Source of the DNA: Streptomyces sp. NBC_01244
Lineage (GTDB): Bacteria; Actinomycetota; Actinomycetes; Streptomycetales; Streptomycetaceae
Length of the DNA stretch: 64,000 nucleotides
Direction of reading: 5' to 3'
Assembly: GCF_035987325.1 (NCBI RefSeq)
Contig: NZ_CP108488.1
Coordinates: forward strand, 434,001 to 498,000
In this document: piece by piece, positions 51,814-60,704 of the stretch
Layout of the letters: each line of letters begins with the position of its first letter
How positions within the stretch are numbered: position 1 is the first letter of the stretch
Made by a program: the position numbers and the translations under genes
Notes under the pieces: model-generated
Databases searched by the model: none
What the model was told of the DNA's origin: nothing
The model's input: only the letters and a program-made list of their open reading frames with translations

Positions 51814-51988
51814 CCGACGCGGAGGGACCGCGATGAGCCGACGACCTGCGGCCGGCCCGCTGATCCGGACCCGGGGCCGATGGCCGACGTCCAATTCTTC
51901 TTCGCATGCCGCGATTCGGCTCGCACGCGGGCAGCCTGTGGGTCACGGTGGACTTTCTCTGCACCATCGTGTTCCAAGGAGACCCGTC

Positions 51989-52420
51989 ATGAACTGGACG
52001 CTCGAAGTGGTTCTGGTCCCTGTCACCGACATGGACCGGTCGAAGGAGTTCTACGCGGACAAGGTCGGCTTCAAAGTCGACCTCGACAGCGAGGTCGCGC
52101 CCGGCGTCCGCATCATCCAGCTGACCCCGCCCGGCTCACGCTGTTCGATCGCGCTGGAGCAGGGGATGCCCCCGGCGCCCGGTGCGCGCCAGATGGCACC
52201 GGGCATGCTGCAAGGCCTGCAGCTCTGCGTCACCGACATCGAGGCCGCTCGAAAAGAGCTGACGGTGCGCGGTGTGGAGGTGTCGCCCGTGCGGCACATC
52301 GGCGAGAAGGGCTGGGAGGACGGCAAGGGCGACACCTGGAACTCCTTCCTGACCTTCACCGACCCGGACGGCAACGGCTGGGTCGTCCAGGAGGCACCCT
52401 CGGAGCTGTCGGAACGCTGA
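51989..52420 (+). CDS. VOC (glyoxalase-like) family protein
   Basis: 143 residues from ATG 51989, with AAGGAG upstream. It has two half-domains: WTLEVVLVPVTDMDRSKEFY at the start, and GLQLCVTDIEAARKELTVRG with FLTFTDPDGNGWVVQE near the end. It belongs to the same broad superfamily as the gene at 32049 but is clearly divergent. The substrate is unknown. Confidence 0.88.
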   Translation: MNWTLEVVLVPVTDMDRSKEFYADKVGFKVDLDSEVAPGVRIIQLTPPGSRCSIALEQGMPPAPGARQMAPGMLQGLQLCVTDIEAARKELTVRGVEVSPVRHIGEKGWEDGKGDTWNSFLTFTDPDGNGWVVQEAPSELSER

Positions 52421-52468
52421 GACCGCCGGGCGCCTGCGCCCCCCGACGGCCCTTCGCCGGGACCCTCA

Positions 52469-53740
52469 TCACGGGGTTCGAGCCGGCGGTGCGGGGGCGG
52501 GCGGTGCGGGGGCCGGGTCCTGTTCCCGGATCGCCCAGGGGGAACCGTACGCGGTGAGCAGGTCGAGGAAGGGGCGGGGCGGCAGGGCCTCCGGGCCGAG
52601 GACTCCGGACCCGGACCACACGTCGGCGGCGAGCAGTTCGAGTGCCACCACCGGGTTGACGGCGGTCTGCCAGACCACGGCCTGGGAGCCGTACTCGCTC
52701 ATGGACCACTGGTTGTCGACCACGTGGTAGAGGTACACCTCCCGGGGCAGGTCGTTCTTGGTGCCCTTCACCCAGGTCCCGGCGCACGTGCGGCCGGTCA
52801 TCCGGTCCCCGAGGGTCGCCGGGTCCGGCAGGCAGGCCGCGACCACGTCCCGCGGTGAGACGCGGACCGGGCTGCCGTCCTCGCCGCGCACGGTGACCGG
52901 TTCGGTGGAGTCCAGGCCGAGCGCGTGGAGGGTCTTGAGCTTGCCGATGAAATCGTCGCCGAGGCCGTACTTGAAGGTGACCCGGCGGGCTCCGACCCAG
53001 CGCGGGACGAGGAGGACCTCCTCGTGCTCGACGTTGACGCACTCCACGGGGCCGATGCCCTCGGGGAAGTCGAAGACCTCCGGCTCGCTGAACGGTTCGG
53101 TGGTGAACCAGCCGCGCTCGCGCTCGTACACCACGGGCGGGTTCAGGCACTCCTCGATCGTCGTCCAGATGTTGAAGGACGGCGCGAAGTCATAGCCCTC
53201 GACGGCCAGGTCGGCCCCGTCCCGGATTCCGATCTCCTCGATGTCGTCGAAGAGTTCCTCGGCCGCGTAGCGGGCGAAGACGTCCGAGAGACCGGGTTCG
53301 ACACCCATGCCGACGAGTGCGAGCCGGCCCGACTTCTCCCACTCCGCGGCCCGTTCGAACTGCTCGTCGCCGAGCTTCACCCCGCAGGTGCCGTACGGGT
53401 CCGCGGGGTGCGGGCGGGACAGGGACATGGCCATGTCCACGTAGTGGGTGCCGGCCGCGAGCGCGGCGTTGAACAGCGGCATCACGAACCGCGGGTCGGT
53501 CGCGTTCATCAGGACGTCGCACTCGTGCTCGGTGAGCAGGCGGGTGATCCCCTCCTCGTCGGAGGCGTCCGCGCGGCAGGCGGTGAAGCGGTGCTCCTCC
53601 GCGCCCAGGGCGGCGACCGCGGCCTCGGCGCGGGCCAGGTCGTAGTCGGCGACGACGAATCGTTCGAAGAAGCCGCGGCGGGCGGCGATCTTGGCGATCG
53701 CGCTCCCGACACCGCCGGCACCCACAAGCAGAACGCGCAT
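52469..53740 (-). CDS. saccharopine dehydrogenase-like NAD(P)-dependent enzyme
   Basis: 423 residues from ATG 53740; a frame open to 54034 overlaps the TetR gene and is rejected. The Rossmann motif MRVLLVGAGGVGSAIAKIAA is followed by VVADYDLARAEAAVAALG and the catalytic-domain stretch NATDPRFVMPLFNAALAAGT. Length and layout fit the saccharopine dehydrogenase family of bacterial enzymes that act on amino-acid-derived substrates. No lysine-pathway partner is adjacent, so the true substrate is open. It diverges from a TetR gene, which probably controls it. Confidence 0.88.
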   Translation of the reverse strand: MRVLLVGAGGVGSAIAKIAARRGFFERFVVADYDLARAEAAVAALGAEEHRFTACRADASDEEGITRLLTEHECDVLMNATDPRFVMPLFNAALAAGTHYVDMAMSLSRPHPADPYGTCGVKLGDEQFERAAEWEKSGRLALVGMGVEPGLSDVFARYAAEELFDDIEEIGIRDGADLAVEGYDFAPSFNIWTTIEECLNPPVVYERERGWFTTEPFSEPEVFDFPEGIGPVECVNVEHEEVLLVPRWVGARRVTFKYGLGDDFIGKLKTLHALGLDSTEPVTVRGEDGSPVRVSPRDVVAACLPDPATLGDRMTGRTCAGTWVKGTKNDLPREVYLYHVVDNQWSMSEYGSQAVVWQTAVNPVVALELLAADVWSGSGVLGPEALPPRPFLDLLTAYGSPWAIREQDPAPAPPAPAPPARTP

Positions 53741-53793
53741 GACGAGGTCCTCTCTCGGTGGGGCGTGTGCCCCTGGGGGCTGATGGAACCGTC

Positions 53794-53823
53794 TGCCAAG
53801 AGTTAAGGTCAATGGTGTTGGCA
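53794..53823. promoter_or_regulatory. candidate TetR operator between divergent genes
   Basis: tgccaa (53794-53799) and ttggca (53818-53823) are inverted arms centred 24 bp apart, in an AT-richer stretch of the 118-bp divergent region. TetR regulators commonly bind such sites; the wide spacing makes this uncertain. Confidence 0.4.
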
Positions 53824-53858
53824 TAAGGGCACGGAACGGTCCGGGAGGCGAGTCCGTC

Positions 53859-54575
53859 ATGCCGAAGGACGTGGTACCGGAGGAGGCCCGCCGACGTCGG
53901 CGGCCGACCCGGCAGGGCACGGTGCTCTCCGAGCGGCTGATCGTGGAGACGGCGCTGCGGATGGTGCGGGAGCACGGAAGCGCGGGTCTGACCGCCCGGC
54001 GGCTCGGCGCCGCCCTGGGCGCGGACCCCAGCACCCTCTACCGCTACTTCGACGGCATGGACGGGCTCACCCTGGCCATCGGTGAGGAACTCATCGGCCG
54101 GGCCCTCGCCGGCTGGGTCCCGACCGGGCACTGGCGCGAGGACCTGCGCTCCCTGGGCCTGCGCATCCACGGCGCCTACCTCGCCCATCCGCAGGCCGCC
54201 CTGCTGACCGCGAGCCGGGTGACCGGGCGGCCCCGGGAGATCGCGGCCGACGAGGCCATCCTCGGCAGCCTGCGCGGTGCGGGGTTCGGTGACGAGGATG
54301 CCGTGCGGATCTACCACGCCTACATCGACCAGTGCCTGGCCTTCGCGGCGCTCGACGCGGGATCCCTCGCGTTGACGGAGCAGGCTCGGGAGTCCGACGA
54401 GGAGCGGTGGGAGTCGACGTACGCCCGCCTGCCGGCCGGGACGTACCCGAACATCGCGGCCACCGCCGGGCTCCTCGCCGCCCGGATGCCGCACAGCGCC
54501 TATCCGGTCGCGCTGGACATGTTGCTGGAGAGCGCCGAGCGCGAGCTGGCCGGAGGAGCAGGAGCGCGGGGCTGA
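53859..54575 (+). CDS. TetR/AcrR-family transcriptional regulator
   Basis: 238 residues. The N-terminal HTH reads SERLIVETALRMVREHGSAG, then LTARRLGAALGADPSTLYRY and FDGMDGL. The C-terminal ligand domain resembles the TetR_C class (WREDLRSLGLRIHGAYLAHP). It diverges from the saccharopine dehydrogenase-like gene and probably represses it and itself. It ends just before four gggctct repeats, the last of which forms a hairpin. Confidence 0.92.
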   Translation: MPKDVVPEEARRRRRPTRQGTVLSERLIVETALRMVREHGSAGLTARRLGAALGADPSTLYRYFDGMDGLTLAIGEELIGRALAGWVPTGHWREDLRSLGLRIHGAYLAHPQAALLTASRVTGRPREIAADEAILGSLRGAGFGDEDAVRIYHAYIDQCLAFAALDAGSLALTEQARESDEERWESTYARLPAGTYPNIAATAGLLAARMPHSAYPVALDMLLESAERELAGGAGARG

Positions 54576-54620
54576 GGGCTCTGGGCTCTGGGCTCTGGGC
54601 TCTGAGGACACCCAGAGCCC
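54576..54620 (+). repeat. four tandem gggctct repeats leading into a terminator hairpin
   Basis: Four perfect 7-bp copies run from 54576 to 54603, directly after the TetR stop. The last copy pairs with cagagccc (54613-54620) to form an 8-bp hairpin, and earlier copies could pair instead. Slippage at this site would change terminator register. Confidence 0.75.
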
Positions 54621-54749
54621 TTCGGGTAGATGTTTATTGCGACGTCGCGTCTGGTTTTTGCGCAGGATCATAGACTTCCTCCATGTGGAGTCGTAGCGTC
54701 CCGGGTTGAGCCACTTCCCCTCTCCGCCGATCGAGCCGCAAGGACGTGC

Positions 54750-57701
54750 GTGCCCGTGCTCCAGCCCCCACAGAGCCATTCCGCGACACCCCGGCACATC
54801 CGCTCCCTCAGACGGCGGGCCGGCGCCGTCTTCCTGACCCTCTCCCTCACCGGGACCGCCGCACTGACCGCGCTGACCTTCGGCGCCGCCCCCGCGGCGC
54901 ACGCCGCCGGGGTGCCCGCGCCTTCCCCGATCGGCATAGCCGGGCGGGGTGCGAGCGTGCCGTTCACCGAACTGGAGGCCGAGTACGCGGCCACCAACGG
55001 CACGTTCATCGGCCCCGACCGGCTCTACGGCAGCCTCCCCTCGGAGGCCTCCGGCCGGCAGGCCGTGACGCTGAACGCGGTCGGCCAGTACGTCGAGTTC
55101 ACCCTGACCAAGCCCGCCAACGCGATGTCGCTGCGTTACAGCCTCCCGGACACCGGCGACGGAAAGGGGCGCGACGCGACGCTGGACGTACGGGCCAACG
55201 GCCAGTCGGTGAAGACCCTTCCCGTCACCTCCAAGTACAGCTGGTACTACGGCGGATACCCCTTCAACAACAACCCGGGCGACACCAACCCGCACCACTT
55301 CTACGACGAGTCCCGCACACTGCTGGGCGCCACCCACCCGGCCGGCACCAAGATCCGCGTGCAGGTGACCTCGACGGCGCAGTCGCCCGCCTTCACCATC
55401 GACCTCGCCGACTTCGAGCAGGTCGCCCCCGCCGCCGCCAAGCCGGCCGGGGCGCTCGACGCCGTCGCCGACTTCGGCGCGGACCCGACCGGCGCCACCG
55501 ATTCCACGGCCCGCATGCAGGCCGCCGTGGACGCGGGACAGGCACAGGGCAAGACCGTCTACGTCCCGCCGGGCAGCTACACCCTCTACGACCACGTCGT
55601 CGTCGACGGGGTCACGGTCCAGGGTGCGGGACCCTGGTACACCGTCTTCGGCGGGCGCGACCCGGTGAACCGCAACCGCGCCGCCGGCTTCTACGGCAAG
55701 TACGTCCCCGGCGGCGGCTACACGGGACCGGCCCGGCCGCACGAGGCGAACGGACCGAGCAAGAACGTCACCCTCAAGGACTTCGCGATCATCGGCGACA
55801 TCCGCGAGCGCATCGACGACGACCAGGTCAACGCCGTGGGCGGGGCCATGTCCAACTCCACGGTGGACAACCTCTGGATCCAGCACGTGAAGGTCGCCGC
55901 CTGGATGGACGGTCCGATGGACCGCTTCACCATCCAGAACAGCCGCTTCCTCGACATGACCGCAGATGGCGTGAACTTCCACACGGGTGTCACGAATTCT
56001 CGCGTCACCAACACTTTCGTGCGCAACGCGGGTGACGACGGCCTGGCCTCCTGGCCCCAGGACAAGCCGAACACCAACATCAGCTTCGACCACAACACGG
56101 TCGTCCTGCCGATCCTCGCCAACAACATCGTCACCTACGGCGGCAAGGACTTCACCATCTCGGACAACGTCATGTCCGACACCATCAGCAACGGCGGCGG
56201 CCTGCACATCGCCAACCGCTACCCGGGGGTCAACTCCGGCAAGGGCACCGCGGTGGCCGGGACCATCACTGCCGCGCGAAACACCCTCATCCGTGCCGGG
56301 AACAGCGACTTCAACTGGAACTTCGGGGTCGGCGCTATCTGGTTCTCCGGCCTGAACGAGGCCGTGCAGGGCGCCAGCATCAAGATCTCCGACACGGACA
56401 TCCTGGACTCCTCGTACGCTGCGATCCACTCGATCGAAGGGCCGATCAGCGGGGTGGAGTTCACCAACGTCAACATCGACGGGGCCGGGACCTACGCCAT
56501 CCAGGCGCAGTCCAACCTCGCCGCGAAGTTCACCCACGTCACCGCCAAGAACATCGCCCAGTCGGCGACCCCGATCCACAACTGCATCGGCGCCGGTCTC
56601 CAGATCACCGATGGCGGCGGCAACTCCGGCTGGAACACGGGGCAGACCTGCTCCGGCCTGTGGCCCGCGCCTGTGTGGACCAACGGCGGCGTTCCCAGCA
56701 CTCCGACCACGCCGCCCACCACTCCCCCGACGACCCCGCCCACGACGCCCCCCACCACGCCGCCGACGACCCCGCCGACGACACCCCCCACCACCCCGCC
56801 GAACGGCAACCTCGCCCAGGGCAGGCCTGCCACCGCCTCCTCGGCCGTCCAGTCGTACACGGCATCGAATGCCGTCGACGGCAACGCCTCCACCTACTGG
56901 GAAAGCAACGGAAACTCCTTCCCTCAGACCCTGACGGTGGATCTCGGCGACACCAAGCGGATCGGCAAGGTCACCCTGAAGCTCCCGCCCACCTCCGACT
57001 GGGCCACCCGGACCGAGAACCTGGCGGTGCTCGGCTCCACCGACAACTCCTCCTGGTCCACGCTGCGCGCCTCCGCAGGCGTCACCTTCAATCCCGCCTC
57101 CGGCAACGCCGCGACACTCACCCTGGACCCGGCTGACGTCCGCTACGTACGGCTGAACATCACCGGGAACACCGGCTGGGCGGCGGGACAGATCTCGGAG
57201 TTCGAGGTCTACGCGGCGGCCGACGGCACCCCGACGACGCCGCCGACCACTCCCGCTCCGACCACCCCCGCACCGACCACCCCGCCGGCCGGCACCAACC
57301 TCGCGCAGGGCAAGAGCGCGACCGACACGACCCACACCCAGGGTTACGTGGCCGCCAACGTCACCGATGGGAACTCCGGCAGCTACTGGGAGAGCGACAA
57401 CAACGCCTTCCCCCAGTCACTCACCGTCGACCTCGGCGCCACCCAGACCGTCGGCCGACTGGTGCTGAGGCTCCCCGCCACCTGGGGCAACCGCGTCCAG
57501 ACCCTCTCGGTGCTCGGATCCACCGACAATGCGGTCTGGTCGACGCTCAAGGCGTCCGCCGCCTACACCTTCACCGAGGGATCCCACACGGTCACCGTCA
57601 CGCTTCCCGCGTCCGGCGTCCGCCACCTGCGCCTGACCTTCACCGGCAACACGGGCTGGCCCGCGGGCCAGCTGTCGGAACTGGAGGCGTACACCTCCTA
57701 G
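54750..57701 (+). CDS. secreted GH87-like alpha-1,3-glucanase (mycodextranase family) with two discoidin modules
   Basis: 983 residues from GTG 54750, with AAGGAC 5 bp upstream; the frame is open further upstream but without RBS. The signal peptide (RAGAVFLTLSLTGTAALTAL) ends in AHAAG near residue 54. Residues about 55-225 are a CBM6/35-like beta-sandwich (FTELEAEYAATNGTFIGPDR). Residues about 230-640 are a right-handed beta-helix starting VADFGADPTGATDSTARMQA and holding RNAGDDGLASWPQDKPN and NGGGLHIANRYPGV, like GH87. Thr-Pro linkers (651-685 and 825-848) separate two F5/8-type discoidin domains. The order of modules resembles Bacillus alpha-1,3-glucanase. It should attack fungal-wall alpha-1,3-glucan. 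GH87 is inferred from recalled motifs; another polysaccharide lyase-type beta-helix is the alternative. Confidence 0.85.
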   Translation: MPVLQPPQSHSATPRHIRSLRRRAGAVFLTLSLTGTAALTALTFGAAPAAHAAGVPAPSPIGIAGRGASVPFTELEAEYAATNGTFIGPDRLYGSLPSEASGRQAVTLNAVGQYVEFTLTKPANAMSLRYSLPDTGDGKGRDATLDVRANGQSVKTLPVTSKYSWYYGGYPFNNNPGDTNPHHFYDESRTLLGATHPAGTKIRVQVTSTAQSPAFTIDLADFEQVAPAAAKPAGALDAVADFGADPTGATDSTARMQAAVDAGQAQGKTVYVPPGSYTLYDHVVVDGVTVQGAGPWYTVFGGRDPVNRNRAAGFYGKYVPGGGYTGPARPHEANGPSKNVTLKDFAIIGDIRERIDDDQVNAVGGAMSNSTVDNLWIQHVKVAAWMDGPMDRFTIQNSRFLDMTADGVNFHTGVTNSRVTNTFVRNAGDDGLASWPQDKPNTNISFDHNTVVLPILANNIVTYGGKDFTISDNVMSDTISNGGGLHIANRYPGVNSGKGTAVAGTITAARNTLIRAGNSDFNWNFGVGAIWFSGLNEAVQGASIKISDTDILDSSYAAIHSIEGPISGVEFTNVNIDGAGTYAIQAQSNLAAKFTHVTAKNIAQSATPIHNCIGAGLQITDGGGNSGWNTGQTCSGLWPAPVWTNGGVPSTPTTPPTTPPTTPPTTPPTTPPTTPPTTPPTTPPNGNLAQGRPATASSAVQSYTASNAVDGNASTYWESNGNSFPQTLTVDLGDTKRIGKVTLKLPPTSDWATRTENLAVLGSTDNSSWSTLRASAGVTFNPASGNAATLTLDPADVRYVRLNITGNTGWAAGQISEFEVYAAADGTPTTPPTTPAPTTPAPTTPPAGTNLAQGKSATDTTHTQGYVAANVTDGNSGSYWESDNNAFPQSLTVDLGATQTVGRLVLRLPATWGNRVQTLSVLGSTDNAVWSTLKASAAYTFTEGSHTVTVTLPASGVRHLRLTFTGNTGWPAGQLSELEAYTS
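56700..56805 (+). repeat. Thr-Pro repeat linker coding region
   Basis: Tandem 12-bp units encode (TTPP)n between the beta-helix and first discoidin domain. The DNA copies vary at wobble positions. Confidence 0.85.
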
Positions 57702-57733
57702 CCAGCTCGTGCGCGCACCGCGCACCGCACACC

Positions 57734-57767
57734 GACGGCCGGCCCGGCTCCCTCCGGGCCGGCCGTC
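57734..57767. terminator. bidirectional terminator
   Basis: A 14-bp stem (gacggccggcccgg and its complement) has a 6-nt loop, between the convergent stops at 57701 and 57773. Confidence 0.85.
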
Positions 57768-57772
57768 CCGGT

Positions 57773-58777
57773 TCACCCGTGCTCGGCCGTTGAGCTTCCC
57801 AGGAGTTCGGCGCCCAGCGGGGTGACGGTGTGCACGACGGATTTGCCGCGTCGGCTGGTGGTGATCAGATGGGCGTTGCGCAGCACTGTCGCATGCTCGC
57901 TCGCCGCTGCGATCGACACGTTCAGGCGCCGGGCCAGCTCGGTGGTATTGCACCCTTCGGCGGCCACCTTCAGTGCGGCGGCCCGAGTACGCCCCAGCAG
58001 CGCGGCCAGTGACTGGTCCGCGGCCTGCGCCGCACCCCACAAGGCGGCGCCCGCCTCAGCGTCACCGATGGTGGGAATGGCAAGGGTGGGCGCCGAGGTC
58101 TCGTCCCGCGAGTCCCACAGGAGTGCCGGGTCCTTCCACAGGAAGACCGTCGGCGCGATGACGAGACCGCGTCCCCCGAGATGGACGTCGACGTTCCGGT
58201 GGTACCGCACCTCCAGTACGGGCGCCCGCCACCGCACGAGCGAGACGCACATGCCTTCCAGGAGGCGTTCGATCCCGCCGTCGAGCAGCGTCCGCGCGAA
58301 GGTCGCCCGTACGCCCTCCAGACGGGATCTCGCCCGGTTCCAATAGGGGGCGACGATCGCCTCGTTGCAGGCTACGAGCCCCGCGGCGAAGTCCCTGCGG
58401 GCTTCGAGGTCGCCCGCCGCGAGGTTGCGTGCCCACGACAGCTGCGAGGGGTGGAAGTCGATGTGCTGGAGTTCGGTCTGCAAACGGGCGGGCGAGGCCC
58501 GAAGCAGGTTCTCGATCCCTTCCTCGAGGGACGGCGCGGCGCCCATCAGTACCGTGAGGTCGATGTCCGGGCCACCCACGGCCAGCAGGCTCGTGACGGG
58601 GCGGGCCTGCGCACCCAGCCGCCCGCGGACCGCCTCCTGCCACGGACGGAAGGGCAGGGCCGCGGCGGCACAGTCGCGCAGCAGCCTCAGGCTGTACATC
58701 GTTTCCGCGGCCGCTCCGATGGTCGCGGCCACGCGGGTCCGAGCCAGATCCTCGGCGGTGAAATGAATGCGTAGCAC
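57773..58777 (-). CDS. ArsR-like winged-helix regulator with DUF5937-type N-terminal domain
   Basis: 334 residues from GTG 58777 (MLRIHFTAEDLARTRVA). The first 240 residues match the DUF5937-type region common in actinomycete ArsR proteins (MYSLRLLRDCAAAALPFRPW; VLEVRYHRNVDVHLGGRGLV). The C-terminus is a winged helix: GCNTTELARRLNVSIAAASE, then HATVLRNAHLITTSRRGKSV. No metal-binding Cys motif is visible, so it is not a typical metal sensor. The partner gene is not clear; often an MFS transporter is adjacent, but not here. Confidence 0.85.
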   Translation of the reverse strand: MLRIHFTAEDLARTRVAATIGAAAETMYSLRLLRDCAAAALPFRPWQEAVRGRLGAQARPVTSLLAVGGPDIDLTVLMGAAPSLEEGIENLLRASPARLQTELQHIDFHPSQLSWARNLAAGDLEARRDFAAGLVACNEAIVAPYWNRARSRLEGVRATFARTLLDGGIERLLEGMCVSLVRWRAPVLEVRYHRNVDVHLGGRGLVIAPTVFLWKDPALLWDSRDETSAPTLAIPTIGDAEAGAALWGAAQAADQSLAALLGRTRAAALKVAAEGCNTTELARRLNVSIAAASEHATVLRNAHLITTSRRGKSVVHTVTPLGAELLGSSTAEHG

Positions 58778-58880
58778 CGAGCATCCCCCATGGCTGTCCG
58801 ATCCAGCGCCGCTTGATCGTCCACCGCAGTCTGTGCCCTGCCCGGTGCTCCGTCCAGGACCGGTTTCAGCCAAGACCCCG

Positions 58881-59468
58881 TCAGTGGCCCCGGTTGGCAA
58901 CGGCGACCTCGCCGGTGCGACTGCTCCTCCTGGCCCGGGTGTCGGCGACGGCATAGGGCAGGCCGGGCAGCAGCAGGATCGGCGCCGCCCACAGCGGCAG
59001 CGTGAACAGCGCCCCGTCACCGGCCCAAAGGCCGGTGAGGATCGCGGCGGGCAGGGCGGTGACGAGGGCGAGCGCCCAGCTCGCCACCAGGCCCAGGCTG
59101 CCCCGGCGTAGCTCCCAGACGACCGTGGCCACACCGAGGACCGTCCAGAAGGCCAGGTGGTCGGGGGTCACGGCGAGCGTGGTGGTCCACCGTCGCAGGT
59201 AGGCGAACAGCAGGACACAGCCGATCACGAAACAGGCCAGGGACACGGTGCGCAGCGCCCGGCGGGAGAGCGGGGCCCGTGCCCGCGCCCATGCCGCGGC
59301 GAAGCCGCGGACGTCCCGGCCGACGACGTCCTGTGCCGTACGGCCGGCTGCCTGGGCGTCCTCCAGGTGGGAGGAGAGCTCGTCGAGCATCTCCCGTACC
59401 GACGCGTCGTCGATCCCCCGGTACTCCCAGTTGCTGCGGCAGGCCGCGAGTATCTGCTCGTTCGTCAT
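58881..59468 (-). CDS. HAAS-domain membrane protein paired with PadR regulator
   Basis: 195 residues. The N-terminal HAAS-like helical region (MTNEQILAACRSNWEYRGID; MLDELSSHLEDAQAAGR) is followed by four hydrophobic helices (VSLACFVIGCVLLFAYL; LVASWALALVTALPAAILTG; FTLPLWAAPILLLPGLPYAV). The gene overlaps the PadR gene by 4 bp (ATGA), the usual PadR-HAAS arrangement, in which both are cotranscribed and PadR represses the pair. The molecular role is not established. Confidence 0.85.
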   Translation of the reverse strand: MTNEQILAACRSNWEYRGIDDASVREMLDELSSHLEDAQAAGRTAQDVVGRDVRGFAAAWARARAPLSRRALRTVSLACFVIGCVLLFAYLRRWTTTLAVTPDHLAFWTVLGVATVVWELRRGSLGLVASWALALVTALPAAILTGLWAGDGALFTLPLWAAPILLLPGLPYAVADTRARRSSRTGEVAVANRGH

Positions 59469-59842
59469 GGTGTGGTTCCCCCCGTGGGTTCCGTGGTGGT
59501 CATGATGCGGCCCACCTGCCCGGCGAAGGCGAGCCAGTCGGCCCGGCCGCCGCTCAGTTCGGCGTGCCCCGCCTCGGTCAGGCGGTAGTACTTGCGCGGG
59601 GCGCCGCCGCTCGAAGAGGGGGCTCGGTAGGAGGAGACGATCCCCGCCCGCTCCATCCGGGCGAGCAGCGGATAGATGCTGCCGTCGCTGACCAGCTCCA
59701 GCCCGCCGGCGGCGAGCGCCTCGGCGAACTCGAAGCCGTACCTGGGGCGTTCGGCGATCAACGACAGGAGGCACAGGTCGAGCACTCCGCGCAGGAGCTG
59801 GCTGCGCCGTTGGTCACCGGCAGCGGGCAGTTCCTTTGTCAT
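59465..59842 (-). CDS. PadR-family transcriptional regulator
   Basis: 125 residues from ATG 59842. A winged helix reads RRSQLLRGVLDLCLLSLIAE, RPRYGFEFAEAL, then SDGSIYPLLARMERAGIVSS and RKYYRLTEAGHAEL. It is coupled to the HAAS-domain gene. It likely autoregulates from its own upstream region (59843-59935), which it shares with the divergent DUF2716 gene. Confidence 0.92.
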   Translation of the reverse strand: MTKELPAAGDQRRSQLLRGVLDLCLLSLIAERPRYGFEFAEALAAGGLELVSDGSIYPLLARMERAGIVSSYRAPSSSGGAPRKYYRLTEAGHAELSGGRADWLAFAGQVGRIMTTTEPTGGTTP

Positions 59843-59935
59843 GCGGTACAAGATAGTCAGCGAGTACCTTGCACCGCAAGAGACTTGGGGGCCGCTGGAT
59901 CCGGGCCCGTTCCGACTGCTCGGTAAACTCCACGT

Positions 59936-60454
59936 GTGATGCATGAGGCTGTGGTCCACATTTCGGAAGCGGAGTACCGCGACGTCTGGGAGCGTTTCGA
60001 CACGGAGTTCGCCTTTCGGCCCGGCATGAACCCGGCCACTTGGCCGGCGATCAAGGAGCCGCTCGACTCCGTCACCTGGAGCGTGGCCTCGTTGGACGAC
60101 GACCCCGCATACGAGCGGCTCGACAGGCTCGTCGAGGTGGTCAGGCAGAGCCTTACGGCCTGCGTACCTCCGCACGGCACGCTGCTCGCACTGGACTGGC
60201 AGCACACCTCTTTCCGCTTCTCGCCCCATCGCGTTCCCGGCTCCGGCCAGGGACGGTGGCCCCTGAGCCCGTACCCCGACGGCGACTACTACATCTACCT
60301 CTCCGAGGACTTCCGGACGGGCAGCTTCAGTCACCCCTGGGAGGGGTCACTGTGCCTGTTCGGGCAGGGGCTCCTTGACGTCGCATCAGCGAAGATCGAT
60401 GACATCCTGGGCTCACCGATTCGCAGGTCCGGCCTGCGTGCTCATCACGCATAG
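59936..60454 (+). CDS. DUF2716 family protein
   Basis: 172 residues from GTG 59936 (ATG 59939 also fits). Family features: EYRDVWERFDTEFAFRPGMN, LLALDWQHTSFRFSP, and the end motif YPDGDYYIYLSEDFRTGSFS then HPWEGSLCLFGQGLLD. It is soluble and monocistronic. DUF2716 members are small Streptomyces proteins without known function, seen near immunity-like or toxin loci in some genomes; nothing of that type is adjacent. Confidence 0.85.
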   Translation: MMHEAVVHISEAEYRDVWERFDTEFAFRPGMNPATWPAIKEPLDSVTWSVASLDDDPAYERLDRLVEVVRQSLTACVPPHGTLLALDWQHTSFRFSPHRVPGSGQGRWPLSPYPDGDYYIYLSEDFRTGSFSHPWEGSLCLFGQGLLDVASAKIDDILGSPIRRSGLRAHHA

Positions 60455-60704
60455 CGCGTCGATACACAACGCCCGCACTCCCGCACACCCTCCCGACCGG
60501 CACGAACCGATGGCCTCGGCACGGCACGCACCAACTGGGCATCCGCGGAAGGGCGTCGATGCGGAGCGACCCCGCCCGTTGTCACTGGCCCGGCATACGC
60601 TGCACGGACGGAAGTGGGGGCCGCTCACGCACGGACGCGTGTTCCGGGGCACACGGCAGCACGTGCCCGGACAGGCCCCCACGCCTCGATCCTCAGGGGG
60701 GATC

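Noticed and set aside
53190..57335. 1381-codon minus-strand frame spanning three genes
   Set aside because: It crosses genes on both strands, lacks domain motifs and would bury the TetR and GH87-like genes.
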